From Thiofilum sp. (GTDB taxonomy: Bacteria; Pseudomonadota; Gammaproteobacteria; Thiotrichales; Thiotrichaceae), in NCBI RefSeq assembly GCF_016711335.1, contig NZ_JADJTF010000001.1:2294001-2358000 (forward strand): a DNA stretch of 64,000 bases. Reading direction: 5' to 3'. Each line of letters begins with the position of its first letter. Position 1 is the stretch's first letter. Shown here piece by piece: positions 1 through 7,563 of this stretch. The translations under genes and the position numbers were made by a program. The notes beneath the pieces were generated by a model. It worked only from the letters and a program-made list of their open reading frames with translations. It did not search any database and was not told the origin of the DNA.

Positions 1-2204
1 ATGCTACTCCAAGGGTTTTGCTTGAATTGTTGCCAAGCGGCTTGTGGCGTATTGGGTTGATGAGGATCGCCTTTAGGCCAAATTAAACGCCACGCCAACA
101 CCAATAACAGGGCAATGCCTAAAAATTTCCACAATGCAGTCGTTAATGGATTAATAAGCATCAGATAAATACTCTCGTCTGGGCGAATAGGGCCAGACCA
201 TGAAAAGTTCACACTCGACCATTGCCAATTCGGTAAACCAGGGCCGGTTTGAATCATGCTATTAGGATCAAGTGCTTGCAGATCGACTTTAGATTTTTTG
301 GCTTTGGAGTACGAGCCTATATTTTGTGCCATTTCTCTGGATACACTTTGCTTACGTTCTTCGGCTATCTCTTGTTGTTGAACCATGGCAGCATTATCTT
401 CCGTGGCTGCTACAGTGGCTTCGGGTGCTGGTGCTGCGACAGGGGCATAATCGGCTGATCCGGCATAATAATCACTGCCATAGTAGTCCCGTTCTAATTG
501 CGGATAGAGTGCAGTGCGAATGGTATCAATCATATAGGGCACGACGATGAGCGCGAGTATGACCAGACTCAGCAGGCGATAGTATTTGAGTAGATCTTTA
601 ATCAAGCCATTCGGGACTACGCGCAAGAGTGCAATCACCGCTAATAAATTGAGCCAAATAATGCGGGGTGCATCATTCTCATGCCAAATAAATACTAAGG
701 CAATCAAAGCAAAGACGCCCCAAAGCGGTTGATATAAGTAGCCCACGGCGAGTGCAATAATCAGCACAAGAAATAAATCCAATAATGACCAACTTAAAAA
801 CCAAGTATCGGGGGCATTGTCCATGCCACTAGCATGTAGCAAGCGCCAACCCGGAGGTAAATACAGCTCCGTGTTCACTTGCTGAAGTTCTTGCTGCCAG
901 CCATTAGCAGGCGGAGTACTGATTGAACCTTCATAACGGCTATCAGCGCTAAGATTTAATGTGCTTTGTCGGACTTCCACCCCTATATTGGGCGGATTCG
1001 TATCACTTTGCTGTGTAATTAATTGAGGCGCACCATTAATAGTGACCCGACCTAATTTGAGTTCTGGCGTGGTATTAAGACGAGATTGCTCGGCTAATGT
1101 GCCTTGTAATTGATCCTGAATGCTGTAGCCCGTCCCCGCAAAATCAAGCCAAAGAGTACGTTTGAGCGCGAGTTCATTGCTTTTATTCACTGCCATACCA
1201 CGATGCTGTTCGGTCAGGGTCAATGTATCGCCACTATTCATTAAGTAAGCAGGTAGGCTATTCCAGTCACTCGGTAGTTTAGTTTGATTAGGGTCAATAC
1301 TGGGTACACCACTAACCTCGACTTGGCGCAAAGTGTGATCTGCTTCAAAGACCCAGACTTCTTGATTAGGCCAAGGTTGTTGGCTAGTCGGTAAGGTAAA
1401 GCTGGTTAAATTATTCGGTGCACGGCTCGTAATATCAATCGTCCATTCGCCCGGACGCAATTGCACTTGTAAATGCTGATTACGCTCAATGCGGCTAGGT
1501 AATTCACTCTCTAAAGCCAGTGGTATAAAACCTTCCAACAGCACGGGGCTAAGATCGGTATTACGCTGTTTACCTGAGACGCGTAGTTGAATACGAGTGA
1601 GTATTTCGATGGGGTGCGAATCGGTGATTTTACGAAAGACTTGAATATCTAAATTATCTTCGCTGCTGGCTTCGGTATTTTGTGTGAGCCATAAACGCCC
1701 TTCGTTATTAAATTCTGGGTTGGGAATACTTGTGCCATTCACAGTGAGCTGAATTAGCCCCGACTCAGGGCTAACAAACACGGTCTTAGGGAGCTTATCC
1801 CATTGAAATTGACCACGAATAATATAAGTACCTTGGGCGAGTTTTACCGTAGGGTAGTCGTTTTTGGGCAATACGGTAAGCGCTACATTTTGATCCGTTT
1901 GTACATTGGTAGGCCAATGCTGAGCATCTCCGGGGAGGCGTATGGTACTTTCTTGATAGATTTGCCAGCGTTGGGTAAACGTGCCACCTTGCTCATTGAG
2001 ATTTAAATCTAAGGTACTAGGCCAAGCGCAGTATTGTTCGGTAGTCGAATAGGCGCGGGGGCAAATGCGTTCAGGCGCATCTTGCAATACCCAGTCGATC
2101 CAAGGTTTAAGAGGCTCAGGGACTTTTTCAGGAGTGAGCGGAGCTGCGAAAGCCGCTGACAGATGAAACAAAATAAATAACAGCACTAAACGAAGATGGC
2201 GCAT
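1..2204 (-). CDS. Large secreted/membrane protein of unknown function (3' end outside window)
   Basis: An uninterrupted minus-strand frame runs from an ATG at 2204 to the window edge (734 codons, no stop), so the C-terminus is missing. The protein opens with a clear signal peptide (MRHLRLVLLFILFHLSAAFA, then APL). A long beta-rich extracytoplasmic region of roughly 430 residues follows, with two early cysteines (ERICPRAY and EQYCAW). Next come about four hydrophobic helices, an Ala/Pro-rich linker, a stretch with YYGSDYYAGSADY, and a last visible helix near the edge. This suggests a periplasmic sensor-like or scaffold protein anchored in the inner membrane. I do not recognise the family and assign no function. 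No gene lies on the plus strand here. Confidence 0.8.
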   Translation of the reverse strand, partial: MRHLRLVLLFILFHLSAAFAAPLTPEKVPEPLKPWIDWVLQDAPERICPRAYSTTEQYCAWPSTLDLNLNEQGGTFTQRWQIYQESTIRLPGDAQHWPTNVQTDQNVALTVLPKNDYPTVKLAQGTYIIRGQFQWDKLPKTVFVSPESGLIQLTVNGTSIPNPEFNNEGRLWLTQNTEASSEDNLDIQVFRKITDSHPIEILTRIQLRVSGKQRNTDLSPVLLEGFIPLALESELPSRIERNQHLQVQLRPGEWTIDITSRAPNNLTSFTLPTSQQPWPNQEVWVFEADHTLRQVEVSGVPSIDPNQTKLPSDWNSLPAYLMNSGDTLTLTEQHRGMAVNKSNELALKRTLWLDFAGTGYSIQDQLQGTLAEQSRLNTTPELKLGRVTINGAPQLITQQSDTNPPNIGVEVRQSTLNLSADSRYEGSISTPPANGWQQELQQVNTELYLPPGWRLLHASGMDNAPDTWFLSWSLLDLFLVLIIALAVGYLYQPLWGVFALIALVFIWHENDAPRIIWLNLLAVIALLRVVPNGLIKDLLKYYRLLSLVILALIVVPYMIDTIRTALYPQLERDYYGSDYYAGSADYAPVAAPAPEATVAATEDNAAMVQQQEIAEERKQSVSREMAQNIGSYSKAKKSKVDLQALDPNSMIQTGPGLPNWQWSSVNFSWSGPIRPDESIYLMLINPLTTALWKFLGIALLLVLAWRLIWPKGDPHQPNTPQAAWQQFKQNPWSS

Positions 2205-2409
2205 AAATCAGCTCGCTTTTATGAATTTAGTATAGCTTCAGACCACAGTATAGGCACAATTTATCCCGAACAACATGCACCTCATTGAATTAAAAAATAG
2301 CAAAGATGAAAGGAGTTAAATAAACGATTAGCGCTTTAAAGTGAGGATTCAGGTCAATAGGTTTAAGCTAAGTGTTTAACATCTCTAACAATAAAATATA
2401 GGGGCTGCT

Positions 2410-3606
2410 ATGTCGAACGATTACCAATCGTCCAATAAACCGTTTCCAGATAATCATATGGCGCAAGCATTTACCCCTGACGGTATGCCTAAGCCTGCAT
2501 TTGATGTTGATTTAAATTTAGCTGATTTGGATGTGGATCATTTAGATGAGGAAATTGATGCACTCGCGGTATTAGAAGCTTCTAGTCATAAGCCAGTGGT
2601 CACTGTATCACCGCCACCCGTCACAGCGCCTACTTTGCCGAATTCACCTGTTTTGCCTAGTTTTCCAGAGTTTAATACGCGTACAGAACCCGTAGTGAGC
2701 CAAGCGCGGGCTATGCCTGATTTAGCCACACTTGCACCGAGCGTAACTGCCCCTAATACGGTTACTATTCAACAGCCTCCTATGGTGGAGGCTCCTGCTG
2801 TGATTCCTACGCCAGTGATTCCATCAGCAGAGCAACCGACGCATACTCCCGCACATACGCCTATTGCTCCTACTGAGCAACGTTTTATTTCTAATCCCCT
2901 CCCTACAATTGAGCAAAATAATAATAATATGACTGATGGTGTAATCGGCACAGCGCGAGTAGTGACTCAACCTAGTGCACAGCCTTTTAATCACTCGGCT
3001 GTTTCAGACAATACAATGGGCAATGCACGAGCAGCCACTGCTCTTAATAAGGCTAAAGTAGGTGATAATGGTAAGGAACCCTCTATTTTAGAGGAACCAG
3101 CGGTTAATGTGCTGCAAAAGGTTATTAATGCTTATAACCTGTTAGAACAGCAAATGGCGACTAATAAAGCAGAGCTTGAAGATGCCTATAGTAAGTTACA
3201 AACCGTTAAAGAGAAAAAATTAGCTTTAGAAGCAAAGCTGCATGAAATTACTCCCCCCGGATTGCCTGCTCCCTTACAGTCTTTAAATGGTAATAAAGAA
3301 TCTATTTTAGAATTAGATTCACTGTATCAAGAGGTTAAAGAGAGCAAAATCAATACCCAGAATCGTAGTTGTGATACGGTAATTGAGTACGCTAAGAGCA
3401 TTCGTAAGCATATTGTCGGGGACTCCTCAAAAGCAGAAGAGTTTTTACGCCCCTTAACGTTATCCTGTGAAATATTAAAAACCAATATTCAGCATGTGCG
3501 GACTTTAGAGCAGGTGGTGGAATTAATGGAAATTAAGAAAAACCTTACCCATAAGCGTAATGAAGTGCATAGGACTATTAGTTTGTTGATGGGGCAGATT
3601 GCTTAA
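2410..3606 (+). CDS. Proline-rich, coiled-coil protein of unknown function
   Basis: This 398-residue protein starts at an ATG with AGGGG about 5 bases upstream (2400-2404). There is no signal peptide or membrane helix, so it is probably cytoplasmic. Residues 1-60 are acidic (repeated DLNLADLDVDHLDEEIDAL-type pattern). Residues 60-220 form a low-complexity Pro/Thr/Ala linker. Residues 230-398 are helical and coiled-coil-like, with one cysteine in NRSCDT and another in LSCEIL. The layout suggests a scaffold or adaptor with a flexible tether. It is monocistronic: the upstream gene is divergent and a strong terminator follows. No family recognised. Confidence 0.75.
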   Translation: MSNDYQSSNKPFPDNHMAQAFTPDGMPKPAFDVDLNLADLDVDHLDEEIDALAVLEASSHKPVVTVSPPPVTAPTLPNSPVLPSFPEFNTRTEPVVSQARAMPDLATLAPSVTAPNTVTIQQPPMVEAPAVIPTPVIPSAEQPTHTPAHTPIAPTEQRFISNPLPTIEQNNNNMTDGVIGTARVVTQPSAQPFNHSAVSDNTMGNARAATALNKAKVGDNGKEPSILEEPAVNVLQKVINAYNLLEQQMATNKAELEDAYSKLQTVKEKKLALEAKLHEITPPGLPAPLQSLNGNKESILELDSLYQEVKESKINTQNRSCDTVIEYAKSIRKHIVGDSSKAEEFLRPLTLSCEILKTNIQHVRTLEQVVELMEIKKNLTHKRNEVHRTISLLMGQIA

Positions 3607-3657
3607 TTAGACCATACTATAAGTGAAAGTCAGTTAGTTCATTTACGTGGTAGCAAT

Positions 3658-3692
3658 AAAGCCTAACTGAATTAATCTTGGTTAGGCTTTTT
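3658..3692 (+). terminator. Rho-independent terminator after the coiled-coil gene
   Basis: A perfect 10-bp stem AAAGCCTAAC/GTTAGGCTTT with a 13-base loop, ending in a short T run, lies about 50 bases after the stop codon of the upstream gene. It has the form of an intrinsic terminator on the plus strand. Confidence 0.8.
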
Positions 3693-3800
3693 GGTCATGA
3701 TTTAGAAGAGTTGAATAGGTGATAAAACCGTTTAGTCTAAGCGCCTTTCAGTGACCGGTTAAGTAAGGTGATGGTAACCGTACTCTTCTAAATCATGACC
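3693..3800. repeat. 108-bp element bounded by 19-bp perfect inverted repeats
   Basis: GGTCATGATTTAGAAGAGT at 3693-3711 is exactly complementary to 3782-3800, leaving about 70 bases between the arms. The inner part has a further short inverted pair (AACCG and CGGTT). It has no coding potential and sits between a terminator and the Rpn-type gene. It could be a miniature transposable or REP-like element, or a structured leader of the next gene. No second copy was noticed in this window. Confidence 0.65.
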
Positions 3801-3876
3801 CTGTGGCGGATAGGAGTAAAACGATTTTTAGACTATACTGTGGTTCTAACTTGCCCCGCTCTACAGGCTGACGACC

Positions 3877-4779
3877 ATGACCGATGTTTACCTCAACCCC
3901 CTGACGGACTTTGGCTTTAAAAAGCTCTTTGGTGAGGAGCCACATAAAGACTTGTTGATCAGTTTCCTCAATACCTTATTGCCGGAACATCATCAAATAT
4001 CCGAGTTGACCTATACCAAACACGAATATCAGGGGCTGAGTGTGTCGGATCGGAAGGTCATTTTTGATCTGAATTGCAGGAGTCCATCAGGCGAGCGTTT
4101 CATTGTCGAATTACAACGGGTCAAACAAATCTACTTTAAGGATCGGAGCTTGTTTTATTCCACCTTTGCCATTCAAGAACAAGCTAAACAAGGGAGTTGG
4201 AATTATAAACTGGAAGCAGTCTATACGATTGGGATTTTAGATTTTCTGATGGACGATGATGAGCAAGAGGTGATTTATTATGCCCAACTCAAAGACCAAC
4301 ATAATCGCCTATTTTACGATAAATTGAGTTTTATTTATTTAGTACTGCCCCGTTTTAATTTACAGCAGCATCAATTAGTCACTTTACAGGATAAATGGCT
4401 TTTTGCTTTTAAGCATTTACAAGAGCTAGACCAGATTCCGGCTGCGTTACATGAGAGGGTGTTTCAGCGATTATTTACGATAGCCAAGATAGCGCAATTA
4501 CCCCCTGAAGAGAGACAGGTCTATGAAAACAGTTTAAAGGATTATCGAGATTTCATGAGTTCTCAGCAAACGGCGCATTGGGATGGTTATCGGGAGGGGA
4601 TTGAAGAGGGTAAACAGCTAGGGTTAGAGGAAGGTGAACAACGGGGCTTAGAGAAAGGGGCTTTAAAAAAGGCTCAGGAAGTGGCGCGGAATTTACTCCA
4701 GTTAGGTGTGTTACCGGTTGAGCATATTGCTCAGGTGGCGGGGCTTTCGGTGGAAGAGGTGGTGAGATTAAAAGAGTAA
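3877..4779 (+). CDS. Rpn-family PD-(D/E)XK nuclease / putative transposase
   Basis: This 300-residue protein belongs to the Rpn/YhgA-like group (recombination-promoting nuclease; PD-(D/E)XK nuclease family transposase). It opens with the typical MTDVYLNPLTDFGFKKLFG block. The nuclease core is visible around residues 65-90: an Asp in VIFDLNC and the E-x-Q of IVELQRVK. The last 60 residues hold Gly-Glu repeats (GKQLGLEEGEQRGLEKG) and a short helical tail usual for these genes. Known members cut DNA and promote recombination; activity here is inferred. The length is full for the family. A near-copy of its 3' end occurs at 8701-8743, so the locus has been duplicated or rearranged. Confidence 0.85.
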   Translation: MTDVYLNPLTDFGFKKLFGEEPHKDLLISFLNTLLPEHHQISELTYTKHEYQGLSVSDRKVIFDLNCRSPSGERFIVELQRVKQIYFKDRSLFYSTFAIQEQAKQGSWNYKLEAVYTIGILDFLMDDDEQEVIYYAQLKDQHNRLFYDKLSFIYLVLPRFNLQQHQLVTLQDKWLFAFKHLQELDQIPAALHERVFQRLFTIAKIAQLPPEERQVYENSLKDYRDFMSSQQTAHWDGYREGIEEGKQLGLEEGEQRGLEKGALKKAQEVARNLLQLGVLPVEHIAQVAGLSVEEVVRLKE

Positions 4780-4781
4780 TG

Positions 4782-4815
4782 CTTATAAAGCATTGTATTT
4801 CCATCGCTTTATAAG
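4782..4815. repeat. Hairpin just after the Rpn-type gene
   Basis: CTTATAAAGC and GCTTTATAAG form a 10-bp perfect stem with a 14-base loop, beginning 3 bases after the stop codon of the preceding gene. It could end transcription, but no T run follows. The rest of the stretch up to 5004 shows nothing recognisable. Confidence 0.4.
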
Positions 4816-5004
4816 TAGGAGACAAGTTGTACATGAAGGGTAGGGGAAGAGCCGCCATCTTTAATTTGGGTAGAGCAATTAAAGAGTTGAAACGTTTTTG
4901 CATGACCATCAATGAGACTAGAGTTTAACAAAGTTCTTTGCTGACTGATCTTTTGATTTTTAACACAGTTAATGCATTACCCCAGTTTTAAACGTATCAA
5001 ATCT

Positions 5005-5048
5005 GCGAACCGATCACTGGCAGCCGTAGCCGCCAATGATCGGTTCGC
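5005..5048. repeat. Long GC-rich hairpin downstream of the minus-strand toxin-remnant genes
   Basis: GCGAACCGATCA and TGATCGGTTCGC give a 12-bp perfect stem, continued after one unpaired base on each side by TGGC/GCCA around a 10-base loop. It lies about 25 bases past the stop codon of the minus-strand microprotein at 5074, so it may end that transcript. No T run follows on either strand, so a REP-like repeat is an alternative. Confidence 0.55.
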
Positions 5049-5073
5049 TAGTACATCAATCAATCGAGTGTGA

Positions 5074-5190
5074 TTAAAACTGCTTCACAATAATATAAAT
5101 GATGAAAGCCAGCAAAATTGAACCTACAATAATCGCAGCCCATTTTTGACGGCGTGTTCTTGCTTTTGTTAAACCACCTATTCCCGGCAT
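5074..5190 (-). CDS. 38-residue single-helix membrane microprotein (copy 2)
   Basis: This short minus-strand ORF encodes 38 residues: a basic N-terminus (MPGIGGLTKARTRRQK) followed by one hydrophobic helix of about 19 residues (WAAIIVGSILLAFIIYIIV) and KQF. It starts 4 bases after the stop of a glycine-rich toxin-tip remnant, with GGTGA just upstream as a possible ribosome site. The arrangement, size and topology repeat those of the microprotein at 5408-5521, also placed behind a glycine-rich tip. The recurrence makes a real gene more likely than chance. A role as an immunity-like or toxin-partner protein is inference. No family known to me. Confidence 0.5.
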   Translation of the reverse strand: MPGIGGLTKARTRRQKWAAIIVGSILLAFIIYIIVKQF

Positions 5191-5194
5191 ATAA

Positions 5195-5374
5195 TCACCA
5201 TTTAATTCCTGAGTAACCCTGATCAATTGTGTAACCACCATTAATACTACCTATATTACTTGTATCCCCCATGGTTTTCCCTGCACCGATTCCAATAACA
5301 GTTGCAGTAGCACCACCTGATGAAACAACAATTCCGTATACTATAGAGTTATATGACCTACTAACAATTACCAT
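5195..5374 (-). pseudogene. Truncated second copy of the glycine-rich Rhs C-terminal tip
   Basis: An ATG-initiated frame of 59 residues ends with SSGGATATVIGIGAGKTMG and then SINGGYTIDQGYSGIKW. This is clearly homologous to the last ~50 residues of the larger tip at 5526-5999 (SSSGATATVVGFGAGKTAG, then NINGGYTIDQGYSGIAW). Upstream of the ATG the frame is closed and homology fades, so the unit is a 5'-truncated duplicate. It is followed after 4 bases by the 38-residue membrane microprotein. It could still be expressed as a small protein, but I read it as a remnant. Confidence 0.6.
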
Positions 5375-5407
5375 TACTAATCACAAAGTGAGGCTTGAGG
5401 TATTTTT

Positions 5408-5521
5408 CTAAAAAAGTGCTTGTACCACCTGATGAAGAAAAAAACCTAGCAAGAAGAGTACCCCAATGAAACAAACTATTTTCTGTTTTTTGGTTTTTGG
5501 GGATGAAGAAATACTAAACAT
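5408..5521 (-). CDS. 37-residue single-helix membrane microprotein (copy 1)
   Basis: This 37-residue minus-strand ORF starts 4 bases after the stop codon of the Rhs-tip remnant at 5526. Its N-terminus is Ser/Lys-rich (MFSISSSPKTKKQK) and a single hydrophobic helix follows (IVCFIGVLFLLGFFL), ending HQVVQALF. The topology matches the microprotein at 5074-5190: positive N-terminus, one helix, short tail. The next unit begins about 33 bases on. Translational coupling to the tip gene is plausible given the 4-base gap. The function is unknown; an immunity or anchoring partner of the tip is the working idea. Confidence 0.5.
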   Translation of the reverse strand: MFSISSSPKTKKQKIVCFIGVLFLLGFFLHQVVQALF

Positions 5522-5525
5522 AATA

Positions 5526-5999
5526 TTACCACGCTATTCCAGAATAACCTTGATCGATAGTATATCCGCCATTGATGTTGCCAGCATTATTTGTATTTCC
5601 AGCAGTTTTGCCAGCTCCAAAACCAACCACTGTAGCAGTAGCACCACTAGATGAGATCACTATGCCACCTCCTAGGCCTGCATATGAAACTGTACCACTA
5701 CCTGCATAACCTGAAACAAAGTTATTGGTATCTCCCGGAGACACTGTAACTTGGTTAAGCCAGCCGCCTCCTATACTTGCGCTTGTCCCAACAGAGTTTG
5801 AGACGGCTTTGTTCAAACCTCCACCGACAAAAGAATTTCCATCTCGTGAAAAAGGACCCCATACACTGCCTACGTAGAAGTCTATTTGAAAATTAACAAA
5901 ATCAGGAGTACGCATTAGATTACTTAACCCCACACAATCATTAATTGAGTGATTGAATGCCCAGTTCATAAACTGTCCTACTTCTGCATAAGCACTGGG
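5526..5999 (-). pseudogene. Glycine-rich Rhs C-terminal tip, cut off from its core by an IS
   Basis: This frame gives a tip that starts PSAYAEVGQFMNWAFNHS and continues into a Gly/Ser/Asn/Val-rich, beta-looking domain ending IDQGYSGIAW. No Walker, HxH or nuclease motif is visible. An ATG at 5969 would allow a 147-residue product. The upstream frame continues to the left end of the IS at 6000. If the IS and one GGG copy are removed, it joins in frame to an Rhs core remnant at 7231-7350 (DPIGLDGELNTFGYIG). It is therefore the distal part of a broken Rhs toxin gene. The toxin type is unknown. Confidence 0.75.
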
Positions 6000-6056
6000 T
6001 GTTCTGGTCTAATACCCCCTGACACAAAGGAATAGGATAAACTGTCCTAAATCGAG

Positions 6057-6353
6057 GTGTCTATGAATCAGAAACGAGTCTACAAGAATTACTCGGTAGC
6101 CTTTAAAGAAGAAGCGATAGCCCTAGTGACCGAGCAAGGTTATAGCGTAGCGGACGCAGCAGCGTCACTAGGTATTCGTCCCAATCAACTCTATGACTGG
6201 AAAAAGAAACAGGAAGCGGCATCGGGTGGTACGGTATTGAGTGCCGATGAGCGTGTAGAGCTATTGCAGCTACGTAAGGAAAACAAACACCTACGGATGG
6301 AGAAAGAGATCCTAAAAAAGGTCAGTGCCTTCTTTGCCAGAGAAATGAGATAA
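6057..6353 (+). CDS. IS3-family transposase OrfA (helix-turn-helix)
   Basis: This 98-residue DNA-binding subunit starts at GTG 6057, or more probably ATG 6063 (MNQKRVYKNYS), behind GAGGTG. The N-terminal half is the IS3 helix-turn-helix (FKEEAIALVTEQGYSVADAA, then IRPNQLYDWKKK). The C-terminal half is a leucine-zipper-like coiled coil (VELLQLRKENKHLRMEKEIL). The heptamer A-AAA-AAG lies at 6314-6320 in the zero frame. It is the standard slippery sequence for the -1 frameshift that makes the OrfAB fusion transposase, and the -1 frame is open from there through OrfB. Confidence 0.93.
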   Translation: MSMNQKRVYKNYSVAFKEEAIALVTEQGYSVADAAASLGIRPNQLYDWKKKQEAASGGTVLSADERVELLQLRKENKHLRMEKEILKKVSAFFAREMR

Positions 6354-6409
6354 AATATCGTTTTATCAAAAGCTTACCCCCGAGGATACCGATTCGACTG
6401 GCGTGTCGG

Positions 6410-7222
6410 GTGATGCAAGTAAGCCACAGCGCTTACTATGACTGGCTCAACCGTCCGGCTCGCCTCATTAAGGCAGACGAGTTGACCTTGTATCGACGAA
6501 TCAAGCATCTCTTTAAAGCCAGTCGGGAGAGTCTAGGGTCTAGAGAACTGGTCAAACGGTTACGCAAAGAAGGCTTTCAAATCGGTCGTTATCGGGTACG
6601 TCGACTGATGAAGCGTTTGAACTTAGTGGTGATTCAGCGACCAGCGTATCGGGTGACGACTCAGCGCAATCCTCGTCATGGAGTAGCCGCGAATCGGGTC
6701 AATCAGGACTTTAACCCGTCCCGTCCTAATCAGGTCTGGGCGGGTGACGTGACCTATTTAAGAACCCCAGAGGGCTGGATGTATTTAGCCATCGTCATGG
6801 ACTTATACTCCCGCAAGATCATTGGCTGGGCACTGGATCAACGGATGACCACGGCTTTGGTCGAACGGGCGATGCAGCAAGCAATCACCTTGAGAAATCC
6901 TCCGAACGGGCTGATTTTTCATAGTGATCAAGGCGCTCAGTACACCAGTCAACGCTTTGGTAACTTATTGAGGCAGCACGGTATTCAAGCCTCAATGAGT
7001 GGAGTCGGTGCCTGCTGGGATAATGCGGTGGTGGAGCGTTTTTTTGGCAGCTTGAAGAATGCGTGGTTATTAAAAGTCAATCATCTGACCCGACAAACGA
7101 TGAAGCAGGATGTGGATGCGTATATTCGTTATTATAACCATGAGCGTTTACATACAGCGAATGGTCATCAATCTCCAGTAGAGTTTGAGTTGTCTCAAAT
7201 TAATCTGTCAGGGATTGCTTGA
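6410..7222 (+). CDS. IS3-family transposase OrfB (DDE integrase core)
   Basis: OrfB is the catalytic part, with an rve-type integrase fold. The DDE signature is complete: Asp in WAGDVTYL, Asp in IFHSDQGAQYTS, and Glu in WDNAVVERFFGSLK. The listed start (GTG 6410) is nominal; the frame is open back to the slip site near 6314 and reads KYRFIKSLPPRIPIRLACRV before it, as in other OrfB proteins. The functional product is therefore the OrfAB fusion made by -1 frameshifting. The C-terminal YYNHERLHTANGHQSPVEF is typical. No inactivating change is seen. Confidence 0.93.
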   Translation: MMQVSHSAYYDWLNRPARLIKADELTLYRRIKHLFKASRESLGSRELVKRLRKEGFQIGRYRVRRLMKRLNLVVIQRPAYRVTTQRNPRHGVAANRVNQDFNPSRPNQVWAGDVTYLRTPEGWMYLAIVMDLYSRKIIGWALDQRMTTALVERAMQQAITLRNPPNGLIFHSDQGAQYTSQRFGNLLRQHGIQASMSGVGACWDNAVVERFFGSLKNAWLLKVNHLTRQTMKQDVDAYIRYYNHERLHTANGHQSPVEFELSQINLSGIA

Positions 7223-7230
7223 CCAGAACA

Positions 7231-7436
7231 GGGTGAAACAGATTCCCAAAATAACCCTTTTGAGTCTGTGAAACGTAGTAGACTCTTCCCGATATACCCA
7301 AAGGTATTTAGTTCACCGTCCAACCCAATCGGATCAGAGCTAATATAGCGCCATAATACCGATTCCAATTATAATGTTGCTCTTGAGCTGTAGCGTTGTA
7401 GGGACTATTTGTATAATGATGAGGGAAACCATATCG
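7231..7436 (-). pseudogene. Rhs core remnant (proximal side of the IS-split gene)
   Basis: On the minus strand 7350-7231 reads RYISSDPIGLDGELNTFGYI, then GKSLLRFTDSKGLFWES. This is the conserved end of the Rhs-associated core, the point after which toxin tips vary. Just upstream, another frame reads AQEQHYNWNRYY, the preceding core motif. The usual five-residue spacer between the two motifs is reduced to two bases (7351-7352), about a 13-base deletion that shifts the frame. Upstream of about 7440 no Rhs sequence can be followed. It is a fragment of an orphan Rhs gene already broken independently of the IS. Confidence 0.8.
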
Positions 7437-7456
7437 CCCTCATCATTATACAAATA
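7406..7456. repeat. 20-bp perfect hairpin with 11-base loop
   Basis: TATTTGTATAATGATGAGGG (7406-7425) is exactly complementary to 7437-7456. The loop is AAACCATATCG. The stem is AT-rich with a GGG/CCC top and is not followed by a T run. It lies exactly where the Rhs similarity stops, so it may mark a rearrangement junction or a palindromic insertion rather than a terminator. Confidence 0.7.
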
Positions 7457-7563
7457 CAAGGACGAGTTATTTGGATGTTATCATTTACAAGGGGCATATC
7501 ACTTCAATTGAGTAAAAATAATGCCACTAATCTAGTGTGACACATAGCAGCACTTTTAATGCA

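Larger units (their letters stand above)
6000..7230 (+). mobile_element. IS3-family insertion sequence, complete (1231 bp)
   Basis: The ends are TGTTCTGGTC at 6000-6009 and its complement at 7221-7230. Each is followed, after 8 unmatched bases, by a second shared block CCTGACA, giving 25-bp imperfect terminal repeats starting with TG as in IS3 elements. The target duplication is 3 bp, GGG (5997-5999 and 7231-7233). Two overlapping frames encode OrfA and OrfB. Removing the IS and one GGG restores the interrupted Rhs reading frame, which confirms the borders. The element looks intact and potentially mobile. The 3-bp duplication and OrfA type suggest the IS51/IS407 side of the family, though I cannot fix the group. 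Confidence 0.92.

Noticed and set aside
249..550. Two short plus-strand ORFs of 69 and 74 codons
   Set aside because: They lie inside the long minus-strand membrane-protein frame, which has a signal peptide and coherent helices; the plus-strand products have no family features.
1803..2006. 67-codon plus-strand ORF
   Set aside because: Antisense shadow of the large minus-strand gene.
4553..4912. 119-codon minus-strand ORF over the end of the Rpn-type gene
   Set aside because: Antisense to the clear Rpn coding sequence; low-complexity Pro/Leu product.
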